Origin: Moraxellaceae bacterium UBA2032
GTDB taxonomy: Bacteria; Pseudomonadota; Gammaproteobacteria; Pseudomonadales; Moraxellaceae
Reading direction: 5' to 3'
NCBI GenBank assembly: GCA_002333125.1
Contig: DDBM01000064.1
Location: 1 to 8,810 of the forward strand
DNA length: 8,810 nucleotides
Under the pieces are notes generated by a model, which was not told where the DNA came from, ran no database searches, and worked only from the letters and a program-made list of their open reading frames with translations. Below, in pieces: positions 7,323-8,810 of the stretch. The position numbers and the translations under genes are program-made. Each line of letters opens with the position of its first letter. Position 1 is the first letter of the stretch.

Positions 7323-8265
7323 GATGATTGCTCCTTTTGTGCCAAGGCTGCCCTAAGGCAGAACCTTGTGATAGACCGCGCTCTGCTAACCGTTTGGCAA
7401 TGCCATTAATAACAGGCCATTTGTGTTGACACCATGCAGGCGTTATTAGCATTTCAGGTGGTGCAGTCCCTGTTAAGCGATGAAAAACAATATCGGGCGG
7501 AGTATGTGTAATTAAATCAATACATTGCTCGATATAATCTTCTTGTGTGAGTGGTTCATACTGACCTAAACGCCATTCATGAGCCAATTTAGTGGCTTTA
7601 ACAACATGTAATGGATGTAGTTTTAAGCCATCTGTTCCTAAGCCAAGTACGGTTGATAAGGTAATTTGCGCATGGGTTAGGCTTTCATTGGGTAAGCCCA
7701 AAATAAGATGGGTACATACTTTTAAGCCCATCGCACGCGCTTTTTGGGCGGTTTCGGCATATTCTTCTAAACCGTGGCCACGATTAACACGCTTTAAGGT
7801 GTCATTAAATGCGCTTTGTAAGCCTAATTCGAGCCATATATCATGGCCTTTTTGTTGAAATTCACACAGTAAATCAAGTACTTCTTGCGGCACACAATCG
7901 GGACGAGTGCCAATAGAAAGCCCAATAACATCTGGATATTCTAAGGCTTCTTCGTATAAAAGGCGTAAACGCTCAATATCAGCATAAGTATTGGTATAGG
8001 CTTGAAAATAGGCAATGAGTTTACGTGCGCCCGTTATTTTGTGAACAGCACGACCTCCTGAGGCTAATTGCTCGGCTAAAGGACGAGTTAAACGCGCTTC
8101 GGGGCTAAAAGAGGCATTATTACAAAAAGTACAGCCGCCTGTGCCTTTGCTGCCATCACGGTTAGGGCAAGTAAATCCTACATTTAAAGCGACTTTATGC
8201 ACACGTTGTCCGTACTGTGCCAACAAAGATTGGCCTAGCGTATTAACGTAAAAAGAAATATCCAT
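7306..8265 (-). CDS. yhcC: YhcC-like radical SAM protein (TIGR01212 type)
   Basis: The 319-residue protein matches E. coli YhcC (about 309 residues) along its length. The radical SAM cluster motif is the family's longer-spaced form, Cys33-X11-Cys45-X2-Cys48 (FTCPNRDG...GGCTFC). Other shared stretches are YFQAYTNTYA (85-94), GTRPDCVP (118-125), WLELGLQ (143-149), LILGLP (187-192) and DGLKLHPLHVVK (211-222). It ends with QGSALGQPW plus a short tail. It should bind a [4Fe-4S] cluster and cleave S-adenosylmethionine; its substrate is, to my knowledge, unknown. It is first in the operon, beginning about 34 nt after the predicted transcript start, and its last codons overlap ubiU. Placement suggests a task linked to anaerobic ubiquinone synthesis, but that is inference. 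Its ribosome site is weak (GGGG 11 nt upstream). Confidence 0.9.
   Translation of the reverse strand: MDISFYVNTLGQSLLAQYGQRVHKVALNVGFTCPNRDGSKGTGGCTFCNNASFSPEARLTRPLAEQLASGGRAVHKITGARKLIAYFQAYTNTYADIERLRLLYEEALEYPDVIGLSIGTRPDCVPQEVLDLLCEFQQKGHDIWLELGLQSAFNDTLKRVNRGHGLEEYAETAQKARAMGLKVCTHLILGLPNESLTHAQITLSTVLGLGTDGLKLHPLHVVKATKLAHEWRLGQYEPLTQEDYIEQCIDLITHTPPDIVFHRLTGTAPPEMLITPAWCQHKWPVINGIAKRLAERGLSQGSALGQPWHKRSNHLGIAV
7331..7338 (-). promoter_or_regulatory. Ribosome binding site fixing the TTG start of ubiU
   Basis: Minus-strand AAAAGGAG ends 8 nt before the TTG at 7320-7322 and lies inside the 3' end of the preceding radical SAM gene. It is one of the best Shine-Dalgarno matches in the operon and supports initiation at this non-ATG codon. 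Confidence 0.7.
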
Positions 8266-8305
8266 AAAGCCAAAAACCCCATTGGAGTCATTGAAAAGAT
8301 GGGCA

Positions 8306-8311
8306 ATTCTA
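8306..8311 (-). promoter_or_regulatory. -10 box of the yhcC-ubiUVTXD operon promoter
   Basis: Minus-strand TAGAAT matches TATAAT at 5 of 6 positions and predicts a transcript start near 8299, giving a leader of about 34 nt before the ATG at 8265. The hexamer at the 17-bp -35 position is only TTTTTT (8329-8334). A poor -35 is expected of an activator-dependent promoter. Confidence 0.6.
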
Positions 8312-8333
8312 GTCTTGAGCGATGTGACAAAAA

Positions 8334-8347
8334 ATGACTAAAGTCAA
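8334..8347 (-). promoter_or_regulatory. DNR/FNR-like operator at -41.5 (class II activator site)
   Basis: Minus-strand TTGAC-TTTA-GTCAT is a 5-4-5 near-palindrome, one base off a perfect one and close to the FNR/DNR consensus TTGAT-N4-ATCAA. Its centre (8340.5) is 41.5 bp upstream of the start predicted from the TAGAAT box, the canonical distance for FNR-type class II activation. A regulator with the matching ETxSR helix is encoded at 1840-2550. Confidence 0.65.
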
Positions 8348-8406
8348 GGCCGACAAAGTTTTTATATGCTAACGCAAGGGTAAAAAACAAGGTAATAATA
8401 GCCAAT

Positions 8407-8445
8407 AAAAAACCCTATTGCGGCTAACAATAGGGTTTTGTTTTT
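8407..8445 (-). terminator. Rho-independent terminator after nfuA, probably bidirectional
   Basis: AAAACCCTATTG (8409-8420) and CAATAGGGTTTT (8428-8439) form a perfect 12-bp stem with a 7-nt loop. A T-run of six on the minus strand (8412-8407) partly overlaps the stem, and five T follow on the plus strand (8441-8445). It separates nfuA from the ubiquinone operon promoter. Confidence 0.85.
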
Positions 8446-8450
8446 ATGGG

Positions 8451-8470
8451 GGCTTCGACTCCGCTCAGCC
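8451..8470. repeat. Short dispersed-repeat-like sequence
   Basis: The stretch around CTTCGACTCCGCTCAGCC lies between the nfuA stop and its terminator. It resembles a short extragenic repeat core (GAGCGGAGTCGAAG on the other strand) that I recognise from several bacterial genomes. Only one copy occurs in this window, so it is not proven repetitive here. Confidence 0.4.
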
Positions 8471-8480
8471 AGCGCAAAAC

Positions 8481-8810
8481 TTATTTAAAATAAGCGTTTT
8501 CGCGTTGCGTGTGGTCGGTGCTGTCTGCGACACGTTGCAATTCAGGGATATTCGCTTTAAGCGTGGTTTCTACGCCTTGTTTTAAGGTCATATCTACCGC
8601 CGAACAACCTTGACAACCGCCACCAAATTTTAAGACTGCCGTTAAGCCATGCTCGGTGTCTTCGTATACTTCAAGCAAACTGACATTGCCATTGTGTGCC
8701 GCAAGGCCGGGGTTGATTTCGCTAAACAATACATGGTTAATGCGTTCTTCTATAGTGCTGCCTTCGCCTAATTGTGGCACTTTAGACTTAGGTGCTTTAA
8801 AGGTTAATTG
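8481..8810 (-). CDS. nfuA: NfuA, Fe-S cluster carrier, N-terminal part outside the window
   Basis: The frame stays open to the right edge; translated upstream of a GTG at 8780 it still matches NfuA ([10 protein letters not shown] resembles the E. coli QLTLKAPNAK), so the gene starts outside and this GTG is not the start. The visible 110 residues are the end of the A-type-like domain plus the Nfu domain. The cluster-binding CxxC is in GGGCQGCS, with cysteine codons at 8613-8615 and 8604-8606, followed by [10 protein letters not shown]. NfuA holds a [4Fe-4S] cluster at a dimer interface and delivers it to apoproteins, especially under oxidative stress or iron shortage. The neighbouring operon encodes three predicted Fe-S proteins, but the terminator between them argues against co-transcription. 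Confidence 0.94.
   Translation of the reverse strand, partial: QLTFKAPKSKVPQLGEGSTIEERINHVLFSEINPGLAAHNGNVSLLEVYEDTEHGLTAVLKFGGGCQGCSAVDMTLKQGVETTLKANIPELQRVADSTDHTQRENAYFK

Noticed and set aside
7592..7858. Plus-strand open frame of 88 codons
   Set aside because: It is antisense to conserved radical SAM sequence and has no support of its own.
8778..8780. GTG as the start of a short 99-residue Nfu protein
   Set aside because: Upstream codons to the window edge remain open and continue to match NfuA, so the real start is outside.

Overview
The window reads almost entirely on the minus strand. It is a compact, moderately AT-rich gammaproteobacterial segment. The UbiX, UbiD and DNR-like proteins resemble Pseudomonas/E. 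coli relatives. Genes for making ubiquinone without oxygen, a DNR-type regulator and short dispersed repeats suggest a facultatively anaerobic or denitrifying gammaproteobacterium. A Thiotrichales-like sulfur oxidiser is my guess, at low confidence.

In transcription order (right to left): the window opens inside nfuA (Fe-S carrier, 5' end cut off), which ends in a strong hairpin terminator at about 8407-8445. Next comes a promoter with a DNR/FNR-like palindrome (8334-8347) centred exactly 41.5 bp upstream of the predicted start site of a good -10 box (8306-8311). It drives a tight run of six genes: yhcC-like radical SAM protein, ubiU, ubiV, ubiT, ubiX and ubiD. Spacing runs from a 17-nt overlap to a 40-nt gap, and a terminator overlaps the ubiD stop. 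A 111-bp element with 11-bp terminal inverted repeats (MITE-like) lies in the gap before a DNR-like Crp/Fnr regulator. The last gene is a large cyclic-nucleotide-binding/patatin phospholipase-like protein (NTE type), which runs off the left edge.

Read together, this is an anaerobic ubiquinone module. UbiX makes prenylated FMN and UbiD uses it to decarboxylate the prenylated hydroxybenzoate. UbiU-UbiV (both with their four Fe-S cysteines) replace the O2-dependent hydroxylases, and UbiT is the SCP2-type lipid-binding accessory. The radical SAM protein shares the transcript and overlaps ubiU, which makes it a candidate extra player. The regulator has the ETxSR recognition helix expected to bind the kind of box found at the operon promoter, so a local NO/O2-responsive circuit is plausible but not proven.

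UbiUVT itself is a described pathway. The less ordinary points are the six-gene arrangement, the position-perfect class II site, and the regulator lacking the His proposed as haem ligand in Pseudomonas DNR. No stretch longer than 300 bases lacks a gene. I saw no tRNA, rRNA, CRISPR array or intact insertion sequence.
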